Below, piece after piece: positions 13,301 to 21,924 of a DNA stretch of 64,000 bases; position 1 is the first letter of the stretch; the number at the start of each line of letters is the position of its first letter. The notes under the pieces were generated by a model. It ran no database searches and was not told where the DNA came from. It saw only the letters and a program-made list of their open reading frames with translations. Source of the stretch: Nepenthes gracilis (taxonomy: Eukaryota; Streptophyta; Magnoliopsida; Caryophyllales; Nepenthaceae); the NCBI GenBank assembly GCA_033239525.1, contig BSYO01000014.1, positions 4,320,536 through 4,384,535 on the forward strand, written 5' to 3'. The translations under genes were made by a program, and so were the position numbers.

Positions 13301-16300
13301 TAATCATAAAAGTCTAATTACAAAAATTCATATATTTCAACCGGATCATTACAATAAAACTGCTTCTTCCGGTACTCCAAAATATGCTTCCGAGTCCTTA
13401 GAATCATTCAGACGGAGCTCTAGTTACTCTATCTCGTCAGGCATGAGCTCTATAGTTACATCGGGAGGGGGGAAACAGAAAACAATGAACCGGAGCTCAA
13501 CAAGGCATATGCAGATTTTTCGTAAAGTGTTTATGCTGTAATGTGGATACATATACATATACAACATGAATATTATAAAGTAACAGTTGACCGGATCGTG
13601 GCAAATACATAATGCAAAGAAAACAGAAAAAACCGAAGCAGTCAAAATTCTAAAAATCAGGACAAAAAACAGAGTCGGTCTTATAAATTTCTCTTCTCTT
13701 CTATTTTTATCGGTATGGTACATCGCTAGCAGAGGGGGCAATAATGAGGATAGATTGTGCACATCTCTTCACAATCATGGCAATACCTCATTGTACAAAG
13801 CCCCAAGGACGGCTCTTACTTCCTCCTTGTACAAAGCCCCGAGGACGACTCTCACTTCGTCCTTGTACAAAGCTCCGAGGACGGCTCCCTTTCATTATCC
13901 TCAATTATTACCATAATGTTCTAAGGCATGACGGAGAACTTTATCTTCCAGTGCTAAAGTCCGATCTTATTTATCTTGCCATAAGGCCGGTTCACTTTTT
14001 CTTTAATTCACATTCCGGACGGGCACAAAACTTTCGGTCATCATATTACAAAGCCGATTTCAAATTCATTTTTCTTATTCCGGTCAAGTATAAAGACTTT
14101 CAGTTGACATGAAACCGATTTCAAATCCATAAATCTCATTCCGGTCAATAATTCTTTATCATAACATTATGACTCAAAGCCGGTTTACCTCTCCATTTTT
14201 ATACAATTCAAGTTTAATCATAAGTTGGGCAAAAAACGGAAAGCAGAAAGCAAAAGGGATAAATTAACCATGAAATCAAAATCATATTTCCAGTCCGATC
14301 GTATAGCAAGCAAGACGTCAGAGATACAGCTTATTAAAACGGCAAGTCTGATATACTATGTGCTGAAACATTTAAATCTGAAGAGAACACATGCAATTTT
14401 CTTAAAGCCGGGACTTGAAAACAGAAGTAAAATCTGAGCTTGAAAAGGAAATGTACACTTGCCTAATTGTTGTCCGCCCACTCCGACTTACTTGAAGCTT
14501 TTCCTCCTTTTTTACTCCTTACCCTTCTTCCTCGCCAAAAATTCAACATCCATCTCTCAACTGGAGCCCAGTATATAAAGAGGAGGGATTAGGTAGAGTA
14601 AGTGGGGTAGGTTACCTACTTAGTACTTCCCTTTAGGAGTTCAGTGGGAGTGAGTGGGGTAAGTTACCTACTTGATACTTTTATCTAAAAATCAACGGGG
14701 TAATTCACTTGCTCTGATTAGATTCGGATCTAGTTGGGATCCAAAAAGTTGGCCCTTGCCTTTAGTTTGCCCTTAATATATCCTGGTCAATATTTTCTGA
14801 ATTCGGTAGTCAATTCTAGCTAGTCAACATTTTCTTCAAAGTCGGCCAACCTTTCTATTGGTCAACTTTTTCGGTCAACGCTTCTTACTCTAATCCGGCC
14901 TAACTTTTACTCAAAGCCGGCCAACGTTTCTTTTCTCTTATTCAAGGTCGGTCAACATTTCTAAAAACCGGTCAACCCTTAGGTCAACCTTCCGGTCAAC
15001 ATCTTGACACCGTTCAACATCTTGACACTGGTCAACATCTCGCCTTTGGTCAATATTTTTACGCCGGTCAATATCATGACACCATTCAATATTTTGATTA
15101 CTATTAGTTCCGGTCTTCCAGTGGTATAAGGCCACTCCGGTTCAAGTCGAACTCAAAACACTCCGTTTTTTAAGTAGCAATATTTTACTTTGATTTTAAG
15201 CTTCTTTGATTTCGGAATCTCACAATCAGATTTCAATTTCCGTTTGAAAAGTCACTTATTCCCAACAGCTGTTTTTTTCCCTTTTGGCAGTGTAGTGACT
15301 GTCCAGGTGTTACTGTCAACCAAGGCAGTAAGTTCAGCTTGCATGGCATCACACCATTCAAGGTGCTTGACAGCTTCAATAAAGATTTAGGATCAGATTG
15401 AGAAGAAAGAGGTAGCAAAAATGCTTTGTGTCTATTGGAAAATTTTTCGTAAGTAAGAAATGAAGAAAGAGGCAGCCAAATTGCAATGAAAACAAGCGAG
15501 ATAAGTGGGGGTTGTTCAACTTCTAGAAGACTTCTGAGTAGGGCAGACTTGGTTGTTTTGGTGAGAAGCCAAGGAGCATCAGTAACATGAGGAGCTGATG
15601 AATGGGGTACTAGTGAAAACAGGATCACTTGTGAGCATAGGATTGTGAGAAGAAGATGAAAGTAGAAAATTGGAGTCTAATAGGGAATCAGGGAGAACCA
15701 GCGATTGATGAGGTGAAAAAAGGGTGGTGGGGGCGGGAGGAGAACATATTAAGCTGAAATGGGAATATGTTCTCATAAAAAATCACATCTCTAGACAGAA
15801 AATTTCACGTGTCTGTAAGTCATACACTTTGTATGCCCCAATGCCATAGTAGTAACCAAGAAAAATGCATTGTTTTGCTCTGGGATCAAACTTTGTACGG
15901 ACTTTTTTGACAGTGGAGGCCTAACAAAGGCAACCAAAAACTCTTAAATGTGAGTATAAAGTTTGTTTGGAATGAAGCAATTTATAGGGTGATTTGTCAT
16001 GTTGGTTCAGACTAGGTAACCTATTGATATGGTACACAGAAGTGAGTATGCAATCAGCCCAAGAAATAAGTGGGAGTTTGGCTTGGAGACGTAGTGTTCT
16101 AGCAACATTAAAAATGTATTGGTGTATTGTTTAACTATTTTATTTTGTTGTGGAGTATCAACAAAAGTTGATGCATAATTCCTTTGGAAGCATAAACTTC
16201 TTGAAGAGAAAACTCTGATCCATTATCAGATCTATTGCATTTGACCTGAAATCAAATTGATTTTCAATTAGATTACAGAATGTGCAAACAATAGAGCCTA

Positions 16301-19300
16301 CATAAGTTTTAGATTGCATCAAGTACACCCAAGTAGCTTTGTTAAAGTCATCAACTATTGAGAGGAAATATCTGTAGCCATCTCTAGAGACAGTAGAGAA
16401 AAGCCCCCAGATATGACAATGCACTAGTTGAAAAGCACAGGTAGATTTACTGTCACTTAATGCAAACGGTAAGCGGTGCTGTTCAGCTAAAGGGAAAACA
16501 GTACACTGTCTATTGTGAAATTGAGAAGCAACACTTAGTACAGACTTCTGCATAGTTTCAAGTCCAGAGGCAGACAAATGCCCCAACCAACAGTGCCAGA
16601 TATCCATACATTCTGGCAGCAGTAAAGAATTATTTGCAAAGAAAACACTCATTTAAGAACAAAGGACAGGCTTATCCAAAAGGTGGTGAGCAACACTGAT
16701 GATCAATTGCAACTTGGCTGTCATATTGCTGAAGATAGTAAAGACCATCCTTGAGCCTTCCTAATCCAATCATTTTCCATGTATGCAGGTCCTAAGCAGT
16801 GTTATTAAAGGCGACCTGGGAGCTCTCCTAGGTGCTTGGGTGAGGCGAGGCAAACACTTGGGTAAGGCGAATGCTTCAGGTGCCCGCCTTTTTTTAAAGA
16901 AAAAAATAGTGAGATGTCAAAAAAGCACCTGGTGTTTTTAAAAAATTACGAAACCGATAAGTTCTGAAAATTTAATTAACTTCACCCAAGTTTTGATCTC
17001 TATTTCTCTGGTTCTCTGCCACGAAAGTTCTTCCTCTTCACTGCCCTTGCTCGTGCACTTGGTTCACTGTTTCTTCATCTTCGCTGCTCAAGGAACAATT
17101 GAAGCTCAAGCTGATCCATTGCAAGAAGTCCACAAATAAGGTATGAAAGGAAGCCCTAATTTGTTCTCTACTTCTCCTACGATTTCTATATCTCAATTTC
17201 TATATTCTGCATATTCTCCATTTTCTCACTTCTCACACATATTATACACATGTTCCTCCTATTTTCTGATTTCCTCAGGATTCAGATTTCTATATCTCGT
17301 GTTCTAATTCCATTCTCATTCAATTCTCCCGCATATTCTCCATATTCCGTGTGATGATTATTATAACTTTTTAGGAAATGACAACAACAGAAGCATCAAT
17401 AGGGAGTAACAAAGAAGATTCTAGTTGGAAGTCTAATTATTTGAAAGATCCTAAAGACACTAATTCTAAAGCTTATTTGTTCTGTGACAAGGTTATTAAA
17501 GGAGGAATATTTCGGCAAAACAACATCAAGTGGGAAAGTATAAAAATGCAATACAATGTAAAAAGTGTCCCCTGAAGGTTAAAATAGAATTAGAGAATTA
17601 TATGAACGAGAAAAAATCACAAAAGAGTGAATCATATGGTTCATTGCCATATTATGATGATGGAGAAAGAGGAATTGGTGATGATGATGTTGAAGGTGAT
17701 GTGGAGACAGTGGATATGCATGGCAAAAGAGTGGATAAGAATTTTAGAAATGAAGTAGGACCTCATAAGCATGCTAATATAAACACATCACGTCTAATGG
17801 ATTTGTTTATAACTCAAAAACCAGATAGAGGGGGCAAATTAAGGCAAACAAATATAAATAATGCATGTGGTAAAGAACCAAGAGCTAGAACAATTCACTA
17901 CATAGCTCATTTCATTTATCAAGCTGGGATAGCATTTAATATTACTCATTTGAAAATTTTTATGTGGATGATAAAGTCTAATAGTAGGTATGGTCCAAAT
18001 ATAAAGTTTCCTATCATTAATTAGATATGGAACCACTCAATTTTCAACAACTTTATTAACTTTAGAAAGGGTCTACAAGCAAAACTTTAATATTAGAAAC
18101 ATGTTTACATTAGAGCAACAAGTAAAGAGCTATTGGGTTATGGAGATAAAAGGTAAGAGAGCTACTAACAATGTTTTCATGGTTTCATTTTGGAGCAATG
18201 TATTATATATTCTTAAAGTCATGGGTCCTCTTGTTCAAGTTCTCTGACTTGCTGATAAAGAGAACCAACCAATCATGGAATATATACACAAAGCAATGGA
18301 CAAATTTAAAGAAGTCACAAAAAAGGCTTTCAATGAGAATGAAAAGAAGTACAGAGATATTTTCAAAATTATTGACATTAGATGGGAATACCAACTTCAT
18401 CATCTATTGCAAGTAATGGGCCGCTTTTTAAATCCTAATATCTTCTACAATAATCTAACTATTGAACATGATGAAAAAATCACCAATGGTTTGTATCAAT
18501 GCATATAAGAACTGTTCCAAACATTGGTATATAAGATAAAATTATAACTGCGCTGTCAATGTATAAGAGAGGTGAAGGTCTCTTTGGCATCCCAATAGCA
18601 ATTAGAATAAGGAAAATAAAAGCTCCAGGTACTTATATCATCTATTCTTATTCACTTCAATAATCTAATCCTTTTCACCTTAACTATTTACAATTTCTAT
18701 GATTTTGTAGTAGAATGTTGGAGCCTATTTGGCAATTCAGCCCAAAAACTTCAACAATTGCCTATTGAGATATTGAGTTTAACTACTAGTGCAGCTGGTT
18801 ATGAATGTAATTGAAGTGTGTTTGAGTGCGTAAGTACAATTTAAGATATGATACCATAAGTTTATAATTAGAAATTTTTATTATATGTTATAACATTATA
18901 GTGACGTTAATCTAACTCTTAGTTTATTCAACAGATTAACACCAAAAAGAGAAACAGGCTTGAGCATTAAAGATCACATGATCTGGTTTATGCCAAGTAG
19001 AATCAAACTCTTATGGCTCGCTAGATATGTGAAATGTCATTGATTCTATGATTCTATCAAATTAGCTGACATTGACGATAGCTATGAATGGCTAATTAGA
19101 GAGTTGGAAGCTAATACATCAAATATTGAGGATGATTTGGTTTATGAAGATGATAACTTGACTGGAGTGACATGGCAAGAACATTTGAGGTTGAAGACGT
19201 GACAACATAAACTAAGCAACAAGTAAGATCAAGAACAAGTGCAAAGGCATCGAGTTCTAGAGTAACAAGAATGTAGGAGGAAGAGGATGATCAGATGAAA

Positions 19301-20944
19301 TGGGAGAGGAGATTGATAGTTACAAATCTAGTGATAGATGTAATTTAGGCTTATTTGACCATGTTCTCTAGCATTGACTTGAGGAGGTCAATCAGTTGTT
19401 GAATTTGTGCCGAAGAAAGAGAGACCTGAACATCACTAGTGTCTTGATGAATTTATGCCAAGGAAGAAGCCTTATTTTTGTAACATTGTTTCCTCTTCCT
19501 CTTCCAAAACGAAAACCAAGTGGATAGACATGAAGTTTGTAGCATTTGTCTCTTGGATGTCCCACAATTCTACAGTGAGCACAAATTGTCTTATCGCGTC
19601 TGCCTCCTTGATTATGGACTTGTTTTTGTCCATATTTTGCTTCACATGGTTGTATAGTGGTGAAAAACTCCTGTACCAAGCGATGCAACCTCCACATTGT
19701 GCTAAGCAGCAGAGGTGATTCTCCTTGGCCTATCCTCCAGCAAAATCAAAGAAAATACCTTGTTCAAAGATGGCATAGGATCCATCAACAAGATCTAACC
19801 TCGAACATGAGAATATATGTCATCAAGCCCCATCAAGAACCATGGAGCAGAATCTTGAGATTGCTATTCCGCAGCAATTTTGGAGGAGACACATGAATGG
19901 GCATGTTGTGGCCTATAATTTGCCAGTTCCTCCCAAAGGCCTCTTGAGTTTGGTTCAGTAGATGCAAACAGATCCACCATTTTGTGACACAGAAGAAATC
20001 GCTTTTTTAAATTTAATTAACTCTTGGTCCATTCCCTGGATTGAATTGTTCCTTCAGATTTGTCCACATCACATAGGCTAACTCCATATATGTCACACTA
20101 TGTGCACTCTTTTGAGAGAGAATTAAGGATCCAGGAAGAGACTATATTATTGTACCTTTTCCAAGAGCCATGCAAACAGTTCCATCCACAAAACCTATTT
20201 TATCCTTGGCACTCAAAGTCATGAGCATAGATCTGCTCCATGACAAATAGTTCTGCTCATTTAGAGTCTGAGAAACCAATTGTACTCCTGGATCACCTGC
20301 ATGGTGAAGGAAATATGGATTCAATGATTCATTGCTGAAATTGTGAGTTCCATGGATGGAATAGAAAGGACTCCCAGTAACTTCAGGATCATCATCACCT
20401 GCCATGGCAGTAACTGTATTTTGCTCTGCTACCATGAAGAAAATGAAGATTGGAAGGGAGACAGCAATGGAGGAGAAGCCAGATGAAAACAACTTCTTTT
20501 ATTCAGAACAAAGCAACTACAGTTATGGTAATTTACATCAGTGGCTTATATGGTTAGTAACAGAACAACAAATATCCCAGCTATAAATAACCGCAAAACA
20601 ACAAACTCTAACAAATTGACTATATATGCAACAGCTTCAACCATAAAAATTAAACAATTGCGTGAATGGTCAGATACGTTACCGAATTAACATATCTAAA
20701 ATAGTCGAAAAACATACATGACTATAATTCATCCAAAACTGAAGTGATTTTGATTGGAGACTTGAAATTGAGAGAATAAGCGTGATCTATTTCCGCCATT
20801 TCCAAAAGGGTGTTACCTGACGAAGCGTTTGGAGATCAGAGGCTGAAATCCGTACTGGAGTGCGAGCAATGCCGAGCAAAGCAAAACCCTAGTGTTTTTC
20901 CCATCGCTTTCCGATTCGGGACCTTTTAATTTTGTTACCGCCAT
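5826..20944 (-). CDS. ROCK1: Nucleotide-sugar transporter, ROCK1-like (UDP-GlcNAc/UDP-GalNAc transporter family), seven exons
   Basis: Exons on the minus strand, in transcription order, are 20817-20944, 10342-10390, 10029-10255, 8109-8307, 7885-8028, 6634-6708 and 5826-5987. The joined frame is open for 327 codons; Arabidopsis ROCK1 (At5g65000) is about 325 aa as I recall. Visible family signatures are LQYGFQPLISKRFVR (TM1 region), GLPAAIYALQNSLLQ, LDSLTFSILNQTK, LSGLASALCQWASQVKKHSS and PVISNAGGGILVGLVTSYAGG. The C-terminus ends KKES, a di-lysine KKXX signal for retrieval to the ER. The product is a multi-pass membrane carrier of the NST family that exchanges a cytosolic nucleotide sugar for the lumenal UMP. 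Arabidopsis ROCK1 affects ER glycoprotein quality control and cytokinin oxidase levels; substrate here is inferred. Intron 1 is 10,426 bp and carries a copia element. Intron 6 uses a GC donor. No stop or frameshift interrupts any exon. Confidence 0.9.
7265..7412 (-). mobile_element. Au-like tRNA-derived SINE in intron 5
   Basis: On the minus strand the segment begins near 'gccttggttcaacggtaatg' (A-box-like) and continues through 'ttgctctcatgcgactta' to 'gaggtcacgggttctgacc' (B-box-like, matching GGTTC). This is the head of the widespread plant Au SINE family. The 3' part is short and degenerate, so the copy is probably truncated. It lies inside an intron of the transporter gene, in the gene's own orientation. 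Confidence 0.65.
8628..9675. mobile_element. Tourist/Harbinger-like MITE in intron 3, about 1.05 kb
   Basis: The ends are imperfect terminal inverted repeats. The left end reads CCCCACGTTTGGTT; the right end, reverse-complemented, reads CTGCACGTTTGATT (11 of 14 match). Homology extends inward (ggaatagaat, ccaccttattc). The element is flanked by TAA on both sides (8625-8627 and 9676-9678), the target preference of PIF/Harbinger elements. The interior is extremely AT-rich, with many variants of 'taatatttaataaatatttgata' and a TA dinucleotide run at about 9398-9441. There is no coding capacity. Confidence 0.75.
10391..11584. other. 3' part of intron 1 of the ROCK1-like gene
   Basis: This is intron sequence between exon 2 and the copia insertion. 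At about 10707-11092 it contains a degenerate TIR-like block: 'tgtccgtgtctgacacatatcagac' at the left and, inverted, 'gaacatcggcatgacatgatatcaacgtg' at the right. This resembles the 'gtgtccgacacgtgt' repeats common in plant genomes. No ORF was recognised. Confidence 0.45.
11585..11589. repeat. Target-site duplication GCTTC, left of copia element
   Basis: GCTTC immediately precedes the TG terminus of the 3' LTR at 11590. The same five bases follow the CA terminus of the other LTR at 20634-20638. A 5-bp duplication is what copia integrase produces. Confidence 0.9.
11590..11828 (-). repeat. Copia 3' LTR
   Basis: This is the 239-bp LTR copy. It shares 'aatttacat-agtggcttata' and 'caaatatcc-ag' blocks and the terminal 'tttgcaaca' with the copy at 20435-20633. 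It begins TGAAGAATAC on the plus strand, as the other begins TGAAGAAAAT. Confidence 0.9.
11829..11838 (-). promoter_or_regulatory. Polypurine tract of copia element
   Basis: On the minus strand GAGGGGAAG directly precedes the TGTTGC start of the 3' LTR. This is the position and composition of the plus-strand DNA primer. Confidence 0.75.
11880..12960 (-). pseudogene. Copia RT (3' part) and RNase H
   Basis: Minus-strand fragments include LVCQLNKSIYGLKQAPRQ (RT, about 12770-12715), the DPLVYYRLVGRLVYVSITRP segment (about 12330-12270), and the RNase H C-terminus IQSGAILTFHVPTTHQLADL (about 11970-11910). RT resumes at about 12960 with DGSIERYKA, directly after the solo LTR. Sequence between the LVAKSYTQ region and DLHEEVYMGLPSHP is shortened compared with copia RT, and stops are present. 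It is a non-functional relic. Confidence 0.88.
13049..13217 (+). repeat. Tandem duplication inside solo LTR
   Basis: 'gccggtcgtgcctcccaatc' followed by 'a-atgatcacagatgccatct' occurs at 13050-13092 and again at about 13152-13202, a period near 102 bp. Each copy is followed by similar 'ga--cttaca-gatat' sequence. Confidence 0.85.
13792..13886 (+). repeat. Three tandem copies of a ~36-bp unit inside solo LTR
   Basis: Units begin 'ttgtacaaagccccaaggac', 'ttgtacaaagccccgaggac' and 'ttgtacaaagctccgaggac'. Each is followed by a 'ggctct/gactct' and 'acttc' segment. The third unit is partial. Confidence 0.85.
15230..16796 (-). pseudogene. Copia pre-integrase, integrase and RT N-terminus
   Basis: Minus-strand reading gives DLHTWKMIGLGRLKDGLYYL (about 16790-16730), the pre-integrase WHCWLGHLSASGLETMQ (about 16600-16550), the integrase core with YRYFLSIVDDFNKATWVYL (about 16370-16310), then LRVFGCLC (about 15945), and KCIFLGYYYGIGAYKVYD-type sequence (about 15870-15810). 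It ends with the RT entry LTALVDSNTWTVTTLPKGKK (about 15310) and FKRKLKSD. Single-base frame changes and stops interrupt the reading. The zinc-binding and catalytic regions are recognisable but the frame is dead. Confidence 0.88.
16797..19345 (+). mobile_element. hAT-superfamily DNA transposon, degenerate, inserted in copia element
   Basis: The left end at 16797 reads CAGTGTTATTAAAGGCGACC, followed by aggtgc/aggcga subterminal motifs typical of plant hAT elements. A plus-strand transposase follows: a BED-finger region with FCDKVIKGGIFR (about 17490-17520) and CKKCP (about 17560), an acidic spacer, DUF659-type sequence IHYIAHFIYQAGIAFNITHL (about 17895-17955), FWSNVLYILKVMGPLVQVL (about 18188-18245), and the hAT dimerisation block near 18715-18990 (LPIEILSLTTSAAG, KKRNRLEH). 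Frame changes and stops are frequent. The right TIR and the expected 8-bp duplication were not found. The right border near 19345 is set by where copia gag resumes. Confidence 0.85.
19346..20400 (-). pseudogene. Copia gag with CCHC zinc knuckle
   Basis: The minus-strand gag begins near 20402 (MAGDDD). It has the copia gag N-terminus NPYFLHHAGDPGVQLVSQTL and YLSWSRSMLMTLSAKDKIGF (about 20320-20200). The zinc knuckle CAHCRIVGHPRDKC (C-x2-C-x4-H-x4-C, about 19585-19545) and a IQQLIDLLKSML segment at about 19405-19370 follow. Parts between about 20140 and 19700 are broken by stops and frameshifts. After this point the protease region expected in copia is missing and hAT sequence follows. Confidence 0.85.
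20422..20434 (-). promoter_or_regulatory. Copia primer binding site
   Basis: On the minus strand TGGTAGCAGAGCA lies directly against the inner CA end of the 5' LTR. It differs by one base from the plant copia site TGGTATCAGAGC, which pairs with initiator tRNA-Met. Confidence 0.8.
20435..20633 (-). repeat. Copia 5' LTR
   Basis: This 199-bp copy is bounded by TG and CA and is followed by the GCTTC target duplication (20634-20638). It is about 40 bp shorter than the 3' copy because of internal deletion or insertion. Confidence 0.9.
20817..20944 (-). CDS. ROCK1: ROCK1-like transporter, exon 1 (10.4 kb upstream of exon 2)
   Basis: The exon begins ATGGCGGTAACA (20944 downward) and encodes MAVTKLKGPESESDG, then TRVLLCSALLALQYG and FQPLISKRFV, and ends in AG before donor GTAACA. 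The spare AG joins the G of exon 2 to give arginine, so the family sequence LISKRFV-R-RGVIVTSS reads through the splice. Length (42 codons plus 2 nt) and phase fit exactly. The link to the other exons is inferred from this fit and from the family's N-terminal sequence, not from transcript data. Confidence 0.85.
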
Positions 20945-21924
20945 GGGTGGCGACCGTCCGATAGAAGGTGCTAAGCGGTTGTGGAGTCGAAACGGTGAGA
21001 TTTGCTCGTACCAGTCTTCTCAAGCACCGTAGCCGATGATATTTGCATCCCCTAAGTTGAATTTGACCTAAATTTTTATAATAACACGACTTCAAAGTTA
21101 AAAATGTTAATAGCTGTGCCATTTACACAGCGTTGTTATAAATTCATATTGGATCATTCTTTAATCATTTTATTTTTTGTGTTGCATAGAATTTATTTTT
21201 TAAAAAAAGATAAAAAGGAATTTTTATAACTTTCGTGTTGAATACTATATAATAAATTACTTTTTATAGAAAAATGTGGCAGTTTAAATATAAAAAATTA
21301 ATAATTATAATCATATAAATAATATCAACCAATCTAAATTAAAATATATTAATCATTTTAATGTGTTTTAAGGACCCAAATTACTATACGAATTAGGAAG
21401 TTAAGTTTTTAGCTTTTAATTGGTATAAATTGTTTCAGGTCCAATCTTTGTATATATAAATTATTATCTAGCATACCACAGCAAATTAAATAAGACGTAA
21501 GAAGTGTATAGAACTCGTTTTCTAGTATATCTTATGATATTTAAGTTAATAATTTTTCTTCAAAAAATTAAAATAAGTTAAGAGAAGAAGATACTGGAAT
21601 TAAAAGAAGATGAAAATGAGTGTAAATTGAGATGACCTTCCTTGGCTTGAGTACACTTTTTTACTTGAGTATCTTTTTTCTTAGATTTTTCTCTCTCTCC
21701 TACTTCAATTTTGGAGGAGTTAAATTTATAACTGAAATCGTAACAATCCGATCAGCTTTGGAACCACTACCTATGTTGAAAGGCATTTCAAGATAGTTAT
21801 TAAAAGGTATTACTTTTGAAATGTAACCGTCCTTTAAATTTATTGATGAAATAGTCTTACTATTAATGTGGGGGTCATTTCAACTATTTTTAGATCGGAT
21901 TATTTATTTGTATATTATTATCCA
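20945..21924. other. 5' flank of ROCK1-like gene and AT-rich intergenic DNA
   Basis: The first 200 bp are the presumed 5' UTR and promoter of the minus-strand transporter gene. No certain TATA box was fixed. The remainder is AT-rich with no recognisable ORF or transposon end. Confidence 0.45.

Larger units (their letters stand above)
12966..15224 (+). mobile_element. Solo LTR (2,259 bp) inserted in copia RT
   Basis: The block begins TGTAACGGAACGG and ends GGAATCTCACA, giving TG...CA termini. It is flanked by ATCAG at 12961-12965 and again at 15225-15229. Removing the block and one ATCAG makes the copia RT read KLKSD-GSIERYKA without a gap, so the borders are exact. A TATATAAAG box at about 14572 suggests plus orientation, with the transcription start downstream of it. 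There is no internal coding region, so it is a recombined solo LTR. Internal repeats are listed separately. Many 'ccggtc' and 'ggtcaac' motifs lie in the last 400 bp. Confidence 0.88.
11590..20633 (-). mobile_element. Ty1/copia LTR retrotransposon, complete but degenerate, inside intron 1
   Basis: Both termini are present, with TG...CA ends and the GCTTC target duplication. The element is transcribed in the same direction as the host gene. Reading from 20633 downward the order is 5' LTR, primer binding site, gag with a zinc knuckle, a hAT insertion where protease should be, pre-integrase and integrase, the start of RT, a solo-LTR insertion, the rest of RT, RNase H, polypurine tract and 3' LTR. 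This GAG-INT-RT-RH order defines copia. Many stops and frameshifts are present. The LTRs differ in length (199 and 239 bp) and at many positions, so the insertion is old. Without the copia element and one GCTTC copy, intron 1 would be about 1.4 kb. Confidence 0.93.

Noticed and set aside
13792..13886. Possible CRISPR-like array of three repeats
   Set aside because: The units are head-to-tail with no spacers, and the genome is a plant nucleus.
13233..14437. Plus-strand frames with repeated residues (SLYKAPRT...)
   Set aside because: The repeats come from the 36-bp tandem units in the solo LTR. No protein family is recognised.
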